A stretch of DNA of 64,000 bases, taken from positions 214,358,254 to 214,422,253 of the forward strand of contig NC_061509.1 in the NCBI RefSeq assembly GCF_022539505.1, read 5' to 3'. A program made the translations under genes and the position numbers. The DNA is from Lolium rigidum. Taxonomy: Eukaryota; Streptophyta; Magnoliopsida; Poales; Poaceae. The notes under the pieces were generated by a model. That model ran no database searches. It was not told the DNA's origin and saw nothing but the letters and a program-made list of their open reading frames with translations. This document shows positions 12,612 through 23,487 of the stretch, one piece after another; position 1 is the stretch's first letter, and each line of letters opens with the position of its first letter.

Positions 12612-13277
12612 CTCCTGGTAGTCATAGTGGTAGTGACGTGAACAAGCATGAGTGACGTAACACCGTCCATGACATCCTCGAAGTAGGAGAAGAAGAACCT
12701 GACGACGTGACGAAGAACTTGCACAGACGTGATGACCCACACGAAGAAGGCGGCACGGTGGTAGCTAGAGACGTCAGTGAGCGGGGACGATGAAATTGAC
12801 TGCGTGCAGGGGCGCTAAGCCCCGAGGGAATGGCATATCTGCAGGGCGTGAGTCGTGTAGCGGCGGGACACCACCGGCATGTACACGTCGGAAGGCGCGT
12901 TGGCGGCATGAAGTGAGGATAAAGGGTGGCATAGTTGTGGCCCGAAGGGGAGACACAACAGCAGCCCGTAGCTCGATCGGTGGTAGGAACACGTGCTCTA
13001 TGACGAGGTGGACACGATCTGGCGGGACGACTGCTGCAGCCTGCTGATGGGCCGCAATTGTCGCCCGAGTGACGGGTCAACGTTGTGGTCGTAGTAGAGG
13101 CGAGCGAATACGACATGCGATGGGAGACTCAATTCTATGTATGACGAGTTATCCAAAAAAAAATGCCTTTCGAGCGACCGGTGGAAAAAAAAGAAAAGTG
13201 ATCTACATATTAAAAAAAAAATACTCGAGGGCAGCCAATCAACCGATCGCCATATGAACCCTACCCCGGGTTGCGTG

Positions 13278-13432
13278 GGATTGAGCTTCGGTGACTTTGC
13301 CAGGCTGACTTTACCGTGACTTTGGGTTACTGACATGTGGACCCTTCATTATATGGGCCCCACTTGACCCCACTTGTAAGTGACACAAAGTCACTGACTT
13401 TGGGGGCTAGCAAAGTCACCAAAGCACTGTCC
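13278..13432. mobile_element. Mutator-like MITE, 155 bp, 9-bp TSD GGTTGCGTG
   Basis: A 9-bp direct repeat GGTTGCGTG lies at 13269-13277 and 13433-13441. Between them the ends form an inverted repeat: GGATTGAGCTTCGGTGAC on the left and, on the opposite strand of the right end, GGACAGTGCTTTGGTGAC, about 22 matches in 28. The body holds further TGACTTT/AAAGTCA repeats, so the whole element can fold back. A 9-bp duplication is typical of Mutator-like elements. It has no coding capacity. Confidence 0.8.
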
Positions 13433-13530
13433 GGTTGCGTGGCCCTGGAGAAGCTCGTGAAGACCGACCTCCCTGGGGGTGGCACGTAAGCGTGTTTAGC
13501 GGCTAGATTTAGGATCTGCTGTTGGTACCA

Positions 13531-13692
13531 CGAAAGAGTACGATATTTGGCGTTATACGGTGAATGATGTATTGAGTCTCTTGGACGAGTTATATAGTAC
13601 AAGACTTGGAGACGAAAAAGCTCTCCCAGACATACGGTAGAAAATGGACTACAAATTCCGTGTGATCTAAACTACCAAATATATCTCTAACA
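13531..13692 (-). repeat. 5' LTR of compact element
   Basis: On the plus strand it runs CGAAAGAGTACG to ATATCTCTAACA; the expected TG border has become CG. It adjoins the right CAAAG target duplication, 708 bp before the KANADI start codon. Confidence 0.7.
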
Positions 13693-13697
13693 CAAAG

Positions 13698-14404
13698 GAG
13701 GACATAGTGCTAGTCTGTGCACGTGCATAAGCATTGCACTGTGGTTCAAAAGAGGCCATAGTTGCTAGTCTGTGCATTTGGATTTTAGGATTGGACTGTG
13801 GTGCGTATAATTCACGTGAGGAAGAAGAATGGCATAAAGCCCGTAAGGGGAATAATACCTCACGTCTTGCCTTCTCACAAGCATACATCCTAATCAAAAG
13901 TGTCATTTTCCCACAGCAATCTGCCACCAAACACCCTTAAAGAGAGACTGCATGGAATAGAAAGAAGAGGGGAGGTAGAAGGAAAAAATGGGAAGAACGA
14001 AAGTAAAAGAGAGCGGATAGTGTCTGGACGAAAAGTCGAAAAGACCAATCTATATCTTCCATCCTAGGCCACCGCCAAGCAACAAGTTACACTCTCACCT
14101 CTTTTTCACACAACACATCCAAACAGACACTCCTGTCCTTCACCATTCCAAGTTTCCAACACTCTTTCTCTTTCTCCCTCTCACTCTCCCCCCACCCGTG
14201 GACTCCTCTCCCCTCCTCTCCCCCAAGCAGCAAGAAATCCTCCAAGTTCCACCTCAATTTCGGCCATAACCCAACGAGCATCCGAATCAAGAAACCCCTT
14301 TTCAACTCCTTCTCGATCTCTAGCTAGCCACAAGTCAAGGGCAGCAGGCATCACACCACACCACCTGCTGTTTGCAAGTTGCAAGAAGTAGAGGAGAGAG
14401 ATCA
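13698..14404 (+). promoter_or_regulatory. Upstream region and 5' leader of KANADI
   Basis: This 707-bp stretch lies between the compact LTR element and the KANADI start codon. From about 14085 it becomes CT-rich (runs of CTCTCCCC and CTTTCTCTTT at 14160-14225), typical of a 5' untranslated leader. A weak TATA-like TCTATATCT is at about 14048. The transcription start cannot be fixed from sequence alone. Confidence 0.5.
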
Positions 14405-17400
14405 ATGGAGCTGTTCCCATCACAGCCAGACCTGCAGCTGCAGCTCCAAATCAGTCCTCCCCCTGCCACCAAGCCAATGGACTTAGGGTTTTGGAAGAGG
14501 GCTCTCGACACCACCACCGCGACCACTACAGCATCAGCGGCAGCAACCATCGCCGCTCCGTCCATCAACAGGGCATACTCCTCCGCCGTAGCGGCAGCCG
14601 GCAGCGGCTTCCACGCAACTGGCGCCGATGGCCTCTTCGATGGGCTACAGTTCTTGCAGCACACCCAGCCCATCCTCAATCATGAGGTGCAGGACCTGGC
14701 TTCCATGAGGCCCATCCGCGGCATCCCCGTGTACAACACCTCGCAGTCGCTCCCTTTTCTCCAGAGCCAGCTCCACCACCACCACCTCCACAACCACCAG
14801 CATTGCTACGACGCGATCGGTGGCGCGGCCGGCGGGCCGAGGTCGCCCGGCAAGGCCGGCGTGCTGCGGCTGGCGGCGCCGCCGGCCAAGCGGGGCTCCC
14901 GTGCGCCGAGGATGCGGTGGACGACGTCGCTGCACTCGCGGTTCGTCCACGCCGTCGAGCTGCTTGGAGGCCACGAGAGTATGTGCTGCTCTTGCTACTG
15001 CTAACTGTTGCTCGCGCACACAAGTGCGCATATATCTTTTCTTCTGCTTAATTTGCTTGCTATTAGTTTCTGATTAATTGTTTCTTAGCTATCTAACTAG
15101 ACAAAGGATCATTTTTACCGTTGATCGAATCTATCAGCTCTCCTGCTAGCATTCAAAAGAACTGGACAAGGATGCATATATGGGGTTCTTGCATAGTACA
15201 AGCTAGAGCTATGCTAAGCTCTTTGTTGGTGAATTATGTGGTGTGTTGTTTTCTCTGATATTTTGTGTTTTTTGTGGTTGTGCAGGAGCAACACCCAAGT
15301 CAGTTCTTGAGCTAATGGACGTGAAGGATCTAACCTTAGCACATGTCAAGTCTCATTTGCAGGTAAATTTATAATACATACGTTCTCCATGACCATGTTT
15401 GGTTCACTAGCTTGTTCATTGAGCTTCCAGTGTGTATGGCTCCCAAATAAGGAATATAAATAACACCTTGGAATGGAAGAAAATACTACACGCAGACACT
15501 AATCGATCGATCATATCTGATTTCTTGCCGCTGAATAATATATACTAGAACTTGCTTGTTCTTCGTTCCTCTCCCATTTTGAAGTCTCACTACTTCTCTC
15601 TATCTCTCGCCTATGCATGGAAGAATAGTCATTTTACAGTTCACTTTCTGAGCAGTAAATTCCCGTCTTGTACCTTATCTCCCTGTTATAGAGAGAGAGA
15701 CTTTACCACGATGGGTGAGAGGGAAGAGGGAGAGAGGAGCTGGGCGGGTTCGCAGCTTTTCAATAAAAACTCGAGATCAGCAGCTGAGCAGCACAAAGCT
15801 TAAGCAAGCAAGGCGAAGCAAATGCTCGCCATTAAAAGAGGATGAGAGCTATGGCGTCGTGGACGATCGACGGATCACGCACACATGCACACAGCAGCTC
15901 AGCAGAAGCACATTGATATGATATACGCATCCATGCATTGCTGCGCAAGAGCAGAAGGCCAAGTACAACCCTGCATCATTTCTCAATAATTAATTTCTGC
16001 CCCTTGGTGCTTCTCTGCCTTGCCTGCACACAGTAGCTGATCGAGCCATCAATGCCCCAATTGTGCATATATGCTGCTGCTGCTGCTCCTGCCGGAGTTA
16101 TTGCTCCACCGTAGACCCGTACACACCTTTGACTTTAATACTGCTACACATATCTAGCTTTAGTTTAGTCGTTTGTTTATGTGCATCGGAATTGTGTTTG
16201 ATGATCTACATCCATGAACATATGGTTAACTACAGTAGTTGATTAATATCTTGCAGATGTACCGGACCATCAAGACCACTGATCACAAACCAGCTGGTGC
16301 TCCATCCTACGGTATATATGATTGATCGATCGATCTCCTTGCTGATCGAAGTATCATCGGATTGGATTAGTAAGCAAGAATATTTATTTTTCAGGGCAAG
16401 CCAAGACAATCATAGACATCCCTGACGACAGCTCCTTCGACATCACCAACACCAGTGGATCTGAGTGTTCAGTCCAGCAATCAAATCTTGACGGGAACGA
16501 CCATGGATCCAACATGTGCGCTCTCTGGAGCAACAACTCTTCGAGGTGACAAACACACACCATGCAAACAAAGCCATTGCTAGCTTCTTAATGAGTAATG
16601 TGAACTTCTATACTTAGTTTGGACCAACTTGGTCACATTTTGCATTCTCACATACTAGTATGAGCTATATCACATGAGAGAGCTAGCTAGATTGCAACAC
16701 CTAATTCCTAGTTCTAATACTCTTCCGGTGATGATTGGTTGAAGTTTGAACCAAACATTAGTAGCACGATTTATGATACATGGGTCACTTGCCCTAATTA
16801 TGAATTGCTTCATGTCAAACTAAATGTTCCAAGCTAGTGGGCTATCAATGGATATCAGCTGCTACTTAGCTTGCACTTTAGAATTACTCCATACTGCTGG
16901 GCTCCGTCTTTTCTGCCATTTCAGGCGAATGGCAGAGAGGCACAGCTAGCGCTAAGTAGCTAAACATTCCCGTTGAGCCAGAAAACTGCTTTGCAGATCG
17001 ATATAACTACAGAGCCTTACAGGGTCAAAAGCTGCTGGTAATTTCCCATAGAGTGCTAAAGCAACACAGTACGCCTAACTATACACAGAGGTCGCAGTAG
17101 CACCCATGTTTGGGCTCTTCATCTCATGCATGATGATGTCTACGTATTCTTCAAGAATCAACTGTCACATTCCACAATTAAATAATGGACTATATATTTT
17201 GAGCAGTATATTAATGATCTAAAGAGGGCAACTTTTTGGTTCAAACCAGTCTAGTCTACTGCCTGCTTTAGGCAAAACAAAAACCTATTCCTTTGCCTCA
17301 TTTTCTTTGTTACTACCATATCAACCACCTCCAAGTGCTCACAAAAAGCACCAGGGTTCTACCTTTGTTCCATCTGCTCCCCATGATGGTGCAATCATCT

Positions 17401-18602
17401 CTCGAATATATTTTATTAATCTATTTCATTAAACATATCCATCTACCCATTGGTCCAAAGTGCACACTTATATACTTTCCATAACTATAATTAATTAAGG
17501 AGACAATATAGTAGCACTACACTGGAATCTTGACCAGAAGTTACATCAGAAGCAACATCATGATATCCTACTAGTATAGTATGAAATTAATCTCTCTTGC
17601 ATGGCCAGGGATAGCTCTTAAACACATACAATCTGTATGTATATTGTACTATCTCATCCAAGCGTCCATGTAGGCGTGTACCAGCACATGTATACACACG
17701 TATTGGAGTATTTGTGGACTCTGCATGGTCACTGTAGTTGTATTGGAGACATATGCATGTATTTTGTTTAGGTGGTGACTGGAGTACATGTATGTACATG
17801 TGCATAGCATACACACAAGCATTGACCAGTGCCAGTGTGTGTGTGGTATCACATGGCAAAGTAATTAATAAAGGCAAGCAGCTAACTACACACTTTTTTA
17901 CCTCCAGTTAATCTATCTGATAAAGCTAGCTGCTTGTCATTGACAGCATCTTAACAGTGAAAGTTGTAGTTGCTTGCTTTTGTTCCCTACCTTTTCCCCC
18001 TCCCTTGTGTTGCATGCAAATGGACTCCCACTGAAGAAAGAAAAGATGTCGATAGGCCGGCATTTGATTCTTTCATCAGCCCATGATATACAAAAAAGAA
18101 GGTGATACTTAATTCAATTCCTCTCTTTCTTTCTTTTGCTCGTGCAGCGGAGGGGCCTGGTTCCATGGAAAATCAAGAGATGCCAACCCAGGCGACATGA
18201 AATCCTTTGAGGTTCGTACACCCCTTTTTTTCCAACGCAAGAGATCATCATTACTATCTCCAATACCTCATCACCCAATGGCCATGATATGCTTTGCTAA
18301 GTTAGTGCAGTAGCGATCATTCCTTCTTCCATTTCTTGCATGCATCTTTTCGACGGCTTCCTGTTGAGTCATGATCAGAGCAAATTGTCGGCAGCATTTT
18401 CTTACAGTTATCACGTCATCCCAGTCTACTTAATTTGGTCATTTGTTCATTTCATTTGCACTATTGACAATTGCAGGACGTCCAATCGCAGTGCCTCGAC
18501 GTGGACAATGCCTCCTACCTGATGTCGTCACCGTTCCGACTATCTGAATTGGTCGTCGGCGCCAAGAAGCCGAACCTCGACTTCACCCTAGGACGAATGT
18601 AA
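14405..18602 (+). CDS. KAN: KANADI-family GARP transcription factor, six exons, 348 aa
   Basis: Exons read 14405-14978, 15286-15362, 16257-16311, 16395-16545, 18148-18211 and 18477-18602; every intron is GT-AG and the frame is kept to TAA. The start MELFPSQPDL matches the family N-terminus of KAN2/KAN3-like proteins. Landmarks are a DLQLQL repression-type (LxLxL) motif at residues 9-14, LGFWKRALD at 27-35, MRPIRGIP at 101-108 and a His-rich run at about 124-133. The GARP DNA-binding domain spans about 166-223 (RAPRMRW to MYRTIK) and is split by introns after HE and after SHLQ. LWSNNSS with HGK lies near 279-294 and LDFTLGR at the C-terminus. KANADI proteins are nuclear repressors that set abaxial identity in leaves and floral organs. 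No lesion is seen. The exact orthologue among grass KAN genes is not resolved. Confidence 0.95.
15363..16256 (+). other. KANADI intron 2
   Basis: The intron (894 bp) starts GTAAAT and ends TTGCAG. It holds simple repeats: GA-rich near 15690 and a TGC run at about 16072-16090. No inserted transposon was recognised. A short ORF here (15552-15803) is not a gene. Confidence 0.8.
16546..18147 (+). other. KANADI intron 4, 1.6 kb
   Basis: The intron begins GTGACA and ends CGTGCAG. It is the largest intron and separates the LWSNNSS motif from the WFHGK motif. A TG/CATG-rich stretch lies at 17630-17850. No transposon borders were recognised, and no second gene is supported. Confidence 0.8.
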
Positions 18603-19443
18603 CCTGTCGCTGATGCGTGTTGATCGATCCATCGCAGTGGAAGATGTCTAGCTAGTTAGCTATATGATCACCTATAGGTTAATGAGATGCATATACTCGT
18701 GTGGCGCCAGCCCCATATGCATGTGTGTATGAAGCGGAGGAGGGAGCCAACAAAGCAAGATGATGAGAAAGCAAAAGAGGCTGAGAATTAAAGAATAAGA
18801 CGAGACAACCGTTGATCTAGGAACAAAGTGCAAAAGGGGAGAGGGAGAGACATGGGTGCGTGCAAGTGTGCGTGCGTGGTAGAGAGATGGATAGCGAGAG
18901 AAATAGGCTTTATCAAAGGCAGGAAGGCAAGCAGGAGCATGCAACAGGTACCTTGCCTGCCTGCCTAAAGGGCTTGCAGATATATGTGCCTATAATCCTA
19001 CATATCGATCGCTTGCTTCTGGTGCACACACGATGGAACTAGCTAGGAGAGTGTAGTATGTGCGTGCATGGTGCCTGATGAGACAGAGCTGCATGCTAGG
19101 TTAAGAAAGGTTTCATCTTTTTGTTATGCACAAGAAAGGTGCAAAGTTGATGTGCTTATGTTATATATTTATGTGTATGGTCCATGCAGGCATGTATGAT
19201 GGATTGATCAGTCTTGCTCTTTGCTATCTCCTAGTGTATAGCTACTAGCTTGGAATATATTCTTTCACTGGATTGGATATCATTGGAGCAAATATGGTTG
19301 GATTTGCAGTTCATGAGCTAAAGCAAATCAGTAAAGTTGATCTATCAACAAAAGGGTATTCTGAGTAGTACGTTTGATGCTCTATGTAGTTATGCTGCTA
19401 AGTGGACTGAACTTTTTTCTATCTACATTGATGCATGAAACTT
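18603..19443 (+). other. KANADI 3' flank
   Basis: Sequence after the stop codon is unique-looking and free of recognised repeats. The 3' untranslated region probably ends within the first few hundred bases; no strong AATAAA decides where. ORFs on either strand here are short and unsupported. Confidence 0.5.
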
Positions 19444-19459
19444 ACATGAAACAAAAATG

Positions 19460-19515
19460 ACCGTGTGCATCGTCATGATGCAGAAGCCGGGGTATACCCC
19501 CATTTCGAAAAAAAA
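19460..19515 (+). mobile_element. Truncated non-LTR retroelement (LINE-like) 3' tail with 16-bp TSD
   Basis: The 56-bp insert contains GATGCAGAAGCCGGGGTATA and then CATTTCG followed by an A-run. This is a common 3' end of grass LINE-type elements. It is flanked by the identical 16-mer ACATGAAACAAAAATG at 19444-19459 and 19516-19531. Only the tail is present, so it is a dead-on-arrival insertion. Confidence 0.8.
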
Positions 19516-19531
19516 ACATGAAACAAAAATG

Positions 19532-20005
19532 GTGTAACTAGAATAGCCGTAAAAAATATTTTCTTATGATTGTGACATTTTTAACACACATAGGCCATAG
19601 CACATATAAGTAGAGTAATTATTGGTCAAAGTTTTGTCTTAACCAATCAAAATAAGTCATATATACTCTGCCTCAGGGAAAACATTTATTTCCCGGGGGT
19701 TTTGGCTATAGTTTTAGTTGCTGCAAGTGTTCATGAATTCTAGCAAGTGTCGACTACCCTTGACCAGTTGAAGTGCCATTTGGGAAAATGTAAGATTCAG
19801 TTTGGCGGACAAATTTTAAGTTTTACAATGAATTTATTTTTTATATTTTGGTAATAGCTACAAAGTCAATCATGAGGTGAATTTGAACATCAATTCAGTC
19901 GCATCAGTTGTGGAGCAAAACCCACATACTCTCCCCTTTTAAATAACACTGCATAATAGGTTTTGTTAGAACAAGCCTTGGACCAAAAAAAAATACACTA
20001 CTAGT
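19532..20005. other. Intergenic DNA
   Basis: AT-rich sequence with no recognised gene or repeat border. Confidence 0.5.
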
Positions 20006-20007
20006 TA

Positions 20008-20262
20008 CTACCTCCATCGCAAAGTTTAGGCTATATTATTTTTAAAAAGTCAAACTATGTCAAGTTTTATTAAGTTTTTATAAAAAAATAATTAACATGC
20101 AAAATACAAAATCAATATCATTAGATAGATAATAAAAAACATTTTTGTATGGTATCTAAAAAATATTATATTTGTTGATAGATTCTTCTAAATATTTGGT
20201 CAAACTTTACTTGGTTTGACTTTTCAAAAAAATAAAAGCTTTAAGCTTTGAGATGGAGGTAG
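20008..20262. mobile_element. Stowaway-like MITE, 255 bp, TSD TA
   Basis: The ends are CTACCTCCATCGCAAAG and, on the opposite strand, CTACCTCCATCTCAAAG. They are flanked by TA at 20006-20007 and 20263-20264. This matches Tc1/mariner-derived Stowaway elements (usual end CTCCCTCCGT). The interior is AT-rich, with TTGGTCAAACTTTACTTGG near the right end, and is non-coding. Confidence 0.85.
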
Positions 20263-20316
20263 TATGTAACTTTGAAGTGTGGTGGCGTACAAAAATTATG
20301 ATATCTATTTATGTCA

Positions 20317-20357
20317 CATGTTTTAGGACATGTTGTACTAACATGTCCTAAAACATG
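20317..20357. repeat. Perfect 18-bp inverted repeat with 5-base loop
   Basis: Arms CATGTTTTAGGACATGTT (20317-20334) and its exact reverse complement (20340-20357) enclose GTACT. The hairpin lies 54 bp beyond the Stowaway-like MITE. Function is unknown. Confidence 0.9.
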
Positions 20358-23100
20358 AAATGAGAAGGGAAATACTAAAAAAGGTGTTGTCATGCATGAC
20401 AATCTTCTCACTTGGCCCCTAGTAGATGTTCTCGTTTATCCCAAGATGCGCGTATAAAAAGGGTGCTAGTTGCTATTGTTGTCACATAGTGATACCGTTT
20501 ATGTCATTTGGAGACACCCTCCAATACTGCAAACATCTACATACAACATAGTCCTTTATATAAAAACACACATATAACAACACATGCAAAGGTTTATTTG
20601 CCGTGCCTCTCCTTCATCCCTCTCATTTACCTACACTTGGCATTGTCAAACACCTCATGACATGTTGAAAAGAAGGCATTGCCACATTTTTAACTCAATA
20701 ACATTAACCAATGCAATGGAAAGTCATAATGTGCTTATAAAATTTGACAAGCGTTATAAATTCCAACAAAATGGTAAATGCATAACATGTACCATCTCAC
20801 ACCACAATAACCACCATAGGAATTAGATCTGTAGAGCCGTAGTCATGTTGGGCAGCCCATACAGATTACTATAATGACAATACATAGAGAGATTTGATCA
20901 AGATACTACCACAAGCCAAATTCCAAGGGGCGGACTACTCCCTTCTCATGGTATAGAGCGATGTGCACGTGTTGGTCAAGGAGGAGAAGCCACCGGAGGC
21001 GATTTCGGCAGTGGTTCCACCTGTAGTCTTCCTTTGGCGATGAACTGCAGTGTCTGTGTTTCTTTGTTTTTGATGTCCTCCTCCAGCCTTCGCGAAATAA
21101 AATCCATGAAGGTATATACATGCTATTTTAGGGCAAAACATATCCTAGGGCAGTGAATCGGTGGCAACCGAGGCTCGAGCCTCCAGCTCCCCTTGGTGGC
21201 GCGGCTGGGGTAGGTGTAGAACATGTATTAAGGATAAACAATTATAAGCAAATCATGAAGTTATATTTCACCAAAAACAACAAGATCATAAGAAACACAA
21301 AATATCTTGCACCATAGCATTACTATCCAAATGAGCAATAAAACAATACTTTTGGATGTTTGTGCATAGTGTATATTTCTTTCTTTTCCTGTTAGTTGAT
21401 CATAAGATAGAATATGAAAGAAGTGCAAGTGGTTGTGGGAAAATTCATGTGCAAAGTAAGAGTATGTTATTGTTTGTTTCATACCAAAACTTAGGTACTA
21501 AGAGTCGCTCATGTACTAGGACTCTTACTTCTTCTTTTTTCATAAATGCACATGAGGACATAATTGTGATTCGACTATCTCAAACCAACAGATCTACCTA
21601 GCTAGAACAAGAATAGCATGATATCATGATCATATTTTTCAGGTTAAGATCAAATGATACCCTCTATCATGACAACTTGGGTTTGGATTAACAGTTCAAT
21701 CCTATGACACCCTCAATCACGCTCATTACGAATTTAACTTGAGAAGGAGTTTACCTTTATTTGTTTATTAGTTGGAACCAAGCATTATGTTGCCAACTCT
21801 CAAGCAAACTGAAAAGACATATTAGTCATGCTCATGGGGGGTGCAAACAAAGCTTCATATGAAAGCTCAAAAATTATTTACACCCTTTCCAGGAATAAAC
21901 ATTGACACCGAAAAACTCGGAATCAAAGTCTGCATTAATATGCAAAGTTTCCTTGGTATGGTATTGCTACCATTGGATAAGGCATATTTGACTCGTATAA
22001 AAACTTCAACTTGGCTCAAAGGGAGTTGGCTACACAAGCAGAGTTCATGCTTAGTGTTTGAAAGTCTAGCAAAGCGGGAATATTGGTCGCTGCTTAATTA
22101 AATCATGCAACTTTTCTCATTTGGGTAGTCCAATCCTTAAAGTGAAAATTAAATTATGTAACTCACAACATTGAGCTAAATGAGACCCACCACTAAATAA
22201 GAAGATTTGTAAGCACCCTTTACTCATAATAAAAGAAATATTCGATGAACAAAATAATCTATTTTTAAATTATTTTCAAAATTTTGAAGAAACTTTATTT
22301 CTTGAAAAAATTATATTCCAGTAGTTATTGAAAAAAAGCATACTGGGGGCAAAGTTTATTCAAAGGTAGATATGCAACTCAGAAGCAAACAAAAACAAAA
22401 GGATACTTCAAATTCTGAGATTTCCGCATAGTGCTCAAAAAAAGTTTGAAGATTTGCAAATCGAGATTGTGTTGGTGTAGAGGTATTCCATGGGAATACC
22501 AAGCTTAGGGTATTAACCATTCTTGGATTCCCTGTGAAAAGAATAACTAGAAAAACTTATCACACTCTTTTCTGCAGGGTTACTGGCACAAAGATACATA
22601 GCATGCAACAACAACCAAATAATACCATGAGGGTCGTAAAACTTAATGGGAACTCAGAAGAGCCACGTAAGTAACTAAAGCAGAATCTTTCAAAAAATAA
22701 CGGTTGCAACGAAACAACTTTTGGAACGCCGCTTAGGAAAATCAGAAGATCAGAAAATTTATGGACACACATAGGACAAGAATATACATTTTGGAAAAAA
22801 ATACAACCTATTTAGCGTTATGTGAATTTAATTTGGGGAATTTTTTCTTGTAAACATCAACACGTAGTAAAATGCAACTCAAGCAATTATAAACATGTCT
22901 TAAAATCCAAATTGGTTTAACATGGCACTTAAACTTAGAAAACTCAAACTGAACAATAACCAACCTAAAAGTGCTACTGCAAGAACTCAAAGAAAAAAAC
23001 TAGAAGAAAATAAATCAGGTTGCCACGGTAAAGTGCTTTCATTATAGCCTTATAGCTAGTCTTCATAACTTTCTTTATTTAGGAGGGCTTGTATATTGGG
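20358..23100. other. Unassigned intergenic DNA
   Basis: No gene is called. Bases 20920-21130 are GC-richer with minus-strand ORFs of about 70 residues and might be a gene fragment, but no domain is recognised. Bases 21650-21740 repeat the motif ATGACACCCTC/ATGATACCCTC. Bases 22200-23100 are AT-rich and may be the 3' part of the old Athila-like element whose ORF remnant begins at 23386; its 3' LTR was not identified. Confidence 0.35.
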
Positions 23101-23114
23101 ATAAACGATTGATT

Positions 23115-23387
23115 TTAATTCATCTCTCCTTCTTCCTTCGAAAGTACTCCATCACAAGATATCAAGATCCCATGGTGTGCTCGCATCAATGAAAGTAATA
23201 GTGAAACTGAAACATGACAACACGTACAAAGCATAAAACATATAACAAGCAATTTAAATTCCTTCCTATGCATTGGCATATTACATATGAATAAGTCACA
23301 GAAAATGGGATTATAAAAATGCTTATTTCCAGTAAATGCATGCAACTTATAATTATTAGTATCATAAAGATTGAGGGCACTTATCAC
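23115..23387 (-). pseudogene. Remnant of non-autonomous retroelement ORF, 3' part, cut by CACTA insertion
   Basis: On the minus strand this 90-residue reading frame contains the segment NMPMHRKEFKLLVICFML followed further on by MRAHH. It corresponds to the segment IPMHRKHVRLKCVL ending RVHH in the ORF at 44935-45675. The matching 5' part of the same old element lies at 35728-36740, on the other side of the CACTA element, and the CCC target duplication marks the cut. The protein has no recognised function. Confidence 0.6.
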
Positions 23388-23419
23388 CCCACTGGTAGAA
23401 AAAGAGGCTTCCGTCCAGC

Positions 23420-23487
23420 CCCATTAGTCGCGAAAGTATAGGAACCGCGACTAATGGGGTCTTTAGTCGCGGTTCGGGTGGCGAACC
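23420..23487. repeat. CACTA left subterminal repeat array, first part
   Basis: Inverted units ATTAGTCGCG and CGCGACTAAT, then TTAGTCGCGGTT, fold on each other. The array resumes at 31929 after the Copia insertion. In CACTA systems such units bind the accessory transposase protein. Confidence 0.8.

Larger units (their letters stand above)
12463..13692 (-). mobile_element. Compact non-autonomous LTR element upstream of KANADI, TSD CAAAG
   Basis: Two direct repeats bound the element: 12463-12611 (149 bp) and 13531-13692 (162 bp). They share blocks such as GAAAGAGTA, GTATTGAG, GGACGAGTTATA and ATATCTCTAACA/ATGTCTCTAGCA. CAAAG occurs immediately outside both ends (12458-12462 and 13693-13697). 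On the minus strand the LTRs run TGTTAGAG/TGCTAGAG to CTTTCG/CTTTCA. TGGTACCAACAGCAG follows the 5' LTR and loosely resembles the initiator-Met primer site TGGTATCAGAGC. The roughly 0.9-kb interior lacks gag or pol, so this is a TRIM-like or small derivative element. It carries a nested MITE at 13278-13432. Confidence 0.75.

Noticed and set aside
12622..13116. 164-codon minus-strand ORF in the compact LTR element
   Set aside because: Low-complexity Ser/Thr/Pro/Arg-rich translation without a recognised domain; noted as possible captured sequence but not called as a gene.
13520..13692. A 173-bp solo LTR bounded by TGTTGG and CTAACA
   Set aside because: No matching flanks with that border; using CGAAAGAG as border and pairing with 12463-12611 gives an exact CAAAG duplication.
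14645..15031. Minus-strand ORFs of 115-128 codons
   Set aside because: Antisense shadows of the GC-rich first KANADI exon.
20906..21141. Possible gene fragment with 68-71-codon minus-strand ORFs
   Set aside because: No recognised domain, splice context or start; only slightly raised GC.
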